A DNA stretch of 64,000 bases from Billgrantia azerbaijanica (GTDB lineage Bacteria; Pseudomonadota; Gammaproteobacteria; Pseudomonadales; Halomonadaceae), in contig SBLD01000004.1 in assembly GCA_004551485.1 (NCBI GenBank), positions 62,001-126,000 on the forward strand, written 5' to 3'. Below, piece after piece: positions 62,476 through 64,000 of the stretch. How positions within the stretch are numbered: the stretch's first letter is position 1; every line of letters starts with the position of its first letter. The position numbers were made by a program, and so were the translations under genes. Below the pieces are notes generated by a model. It did not search any database. It was not told the origin of the DNA and saw only the letters and a program-made list of their open reading frames with translations.

Positions 62476-64000
62476 ATGGAAATCAAAGTCAATTACCTCG
62501 ACAACCTCCGGCTGGAGGCCAAGTTCGACGACTTCACCGTCATCTCCGACCAGCCCATCCGCTACAAGGGCGACGGCTCGGCTCCCGGCCCCTTCGACTA
62601 CTTCCTGGCCTCCTCGGCCATGTGCGCGGCGTACTTCGTCAAGGTGTACTGCAACGCGCGGGACATCCCCACCGAGAACATCCGCCTGTCGCAGAACAAC
62701 ATCGTCGACCCGGAGAACCGCTACCAGCAGATCTTCAAGATCCAGGTCGAGCTGCCGGCGGACCTCTCCGACAAGGACCGCCAGGGCATCCTGCGCTCCA
62801 TCGACCGCTGCACGGTCAAGAAGGTGGTGCAGACCGGCCCCGAGTTCCAGATCGAGACCGTGGAGAACATCGACGAGGACGCCCAGGCGCTGCTGATGGG
62901 CAAGGTCGAAGGCGAGGGCGCCACCTGGATCGAGGGCAAGGATCTGCCGCTGGAGCAGACCATCGCCAACATGACCGGCATCCTGGCCGACCTCGGCATG
63001 AAGATCGAGATCGCCTCGTGGCGCAACATCGTGCCGCACGTCTGGTCGCTGCACATCCGCGACGCCGCCTCGCCGATGTGCTTCACCAACGGCAAGGGCG
63101 CCACCAAGGAGAGCGCGCTGTGCTCGGCGCTGGGCGAGTTCATCGAACGCCTGAACTGCAACTTCTTCTACAACGACCAGTTCTTCGGCGAGGCGATCGC
63201 GAACAGCGCCTTCGTCCACTACCCCAACGAGCGGTGGTTCCAGCCCGGCCCCAACGACGCGCTGCCCGAGGGCATCCTGGACGACCACTGCCGGGCGATC
63301 TACGACCCTGAGGGCGAGCTCCGCGGCTCGCACCTGATCGACACCAACTCCGGCAAGGCCGAGCGCGGCATCGTCTCGCTGCCCTTCGTGCGCCACTCCG
63401 ACGGCGAGACGGTCTACTTCCCCTCCAACCTGATCGAGAACCTCTACCTCAGCAACGGCATGAGCGCCGGCAACACCCTGCACGAGGCGCAGGTGCAGTG
63501 CCTCTCGGAGATCTTCGAGCGGGCGGTGAAGCGCCAGATCATCGAAGAGGAACTCGCCCTGCCCGACGTGCCCCGCGAGGTGCTCGCCAAGTACCCCGAC
63601 ATCCTCGAGGGCATCGAGGCACTGGAGGAACAGGGCTTCCCCGTGCTGGTCAAGGACGCCTCCCTCGGCGGGCAGTTCCCGGTCATGTGCGTCACCCTGA
63701 TGAACCCGCGCACCGGCGGCGTGTTCGCCTCGTTCGGCGCGCACCCCAGCTTCGAGGTGGCGCTGGAGCGCAGCCTCACCGAGCTGCTGCAGGGGCGCAG
63801 CTTCGAGGGCCTCAACGACCTGCCGCCGCCCACCTTCAACTCGCTCGCCGTCTCCGAGCCGAACAACTTCGTCGAGCACTTCATCGACTCGTCGGGGGTG
63901 ATCTCCTGGCGCTTCTTCAGCAGCAAGGCGGACGTCGAGTTCTGTGAGTGGGACTTCTCCGGCACCAACCGCGAAGAGGCGGCCAGCCTGTTCGGCATCC
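62476..64000 (+). CDS. ycaO: OsmC-YcaO domain protein, truncated by window end
   Basis: At least 508 residues from ATG 62476 are in the window with no stop. Residues 1-135 are an OsmC-like domain (GPFDYFLASSAMCAAYFVKVYC, with its reactive Cys region). Then comes a YcaO domain (SALGEFIERL, GNTLHEAQVQCLSEIFERAVK) of the kind that uses ATP to activate amide backbones. The match in length and order is E. coli YcaO (about 586 residues), linked to beta-methylthiolation of ribosomal protein S12 by RimO. The last part lies beyond the window. Confidence 0.9.
   Translation, partial: MEIKVNYLDNLRLEAKFDDFTVISDQPIRYKGDGSAPGPFDYFLASSAMCAAYFVKVYCNARDIPTENIRLSQNNIVDPENRYQQIFKIQVELPADLSDKDRQGILRSIDRCTVKKVVQTGPEFQIETVENIDEDAQALLMGKVEGEGATWIEGKDLPLEQTIANMTGILADLGMKIEIASWRNIVPHVWSLHIRDAASPMCFTNGKGATKESALCSALGEFIERLNCNFFYNDQFFGEAIANSAFVHYPNERWFQPGPNDALPEGILDDHCRAIYDPEGELRGSHLIDTNSGKAERGIVSLPFVRHSDGETVYFPSNLIENLYLSNGMSAGNTLHEAQVQCLSEIFERAVKRQIIEEELALPDVPREVLAKYPDILEGIEALEEQGFPVLVKDASLGGQFPVMCVTLMNPRTGGVFASFGAHPSFEVALERSLTELLQGRSFEGLNDLPPPTFNSLAVSEPNNFVEHFIDSSGVISWRFFSSKADVEFCEWDFSGTNREEAASLFGI

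Overview
The window is high-GC bacterial DNA with tight, head-to-tail operons. Gene content (methyl-accepting chemotaxis protein, TonB receptors, OsmC-YcaO protein, LysE exporters, a CDGSH/glutamate-synthase fusion) fits a marine or halophilic gammaproteobacterium, most likely Halomonadaceae. That placement is inferred from content and style, not from a marker gene. No rRNA, tRNA or CRISPR was seen.

Region 1 (1-2138) is background: the start of a cation-efflux protein and a chemoreceptor.

Region 2 (2139-36503) is a catecholate siderophore locus of about 34 kb. A minus-strand operon entC-entE-entB-entA-PPTase-TonB receptor makes 2,3-dihydroxybenzoate (DHB), activates it onto the EntB aryl carrier domain, primes the carriers and supplies a receptor. 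Facing it across a short Fur-box promoter (28203-28248), three plus-strand genes encode Cy-Cy-A-(defective carrier), a free-standing condensation protein, and (half C)-PCP-C. Together these give the vibriobactin logic (VibF plus VibH), with VibF split in two around the VibH-like gene. The expected product is a DHB-oxazoline (Thr/Ser/Cys) amide of a polyamine. The rest of the locus holds two complete FecCD-type uptake sets (6357-13022 with its own receptor; 16495-20357), a YbtP/YbtQ-like ABC pair, an MFS transporter and an O-methyltransferase. It also holds two gene relics: a condensation-domain stub and a sulfotransferase stub.

Region 3 (36507-52231) is mostly ordinary metabolism and regulation. 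It includes a frameshifted VOC fragment that duplicates the gene at 45180, GST, PNPOx-like protein, LysR, cystathionine beta-synthase plus gamma-synthase/lyase, FAD oxidoreductase, AraC, VOC proteins, a LysE exporter, a Sel1 protein, a two-component system and the CDGSH-glutamate synthase fusion.

Region 4 (52394-58080) is a compact accessory cassette: an unknown protein and a LysR regulator; a minus-strand pair (propeller-like protein and nucleoside-phosphorylase-like protein); then, across an AT-rich divergent promoter with a near-perfect 14-bp dyad, a 420-aa helical/beta protein and a 124-aa partner. I recognise no described system here, and it is my main candidate for something new.

Region 5 (58438-64000) returns to background: LysE exporter, AraC/GyrI-like regulator, amidase, methyltransferase and the start of an OsmC-YcaO protein that runs off the window.
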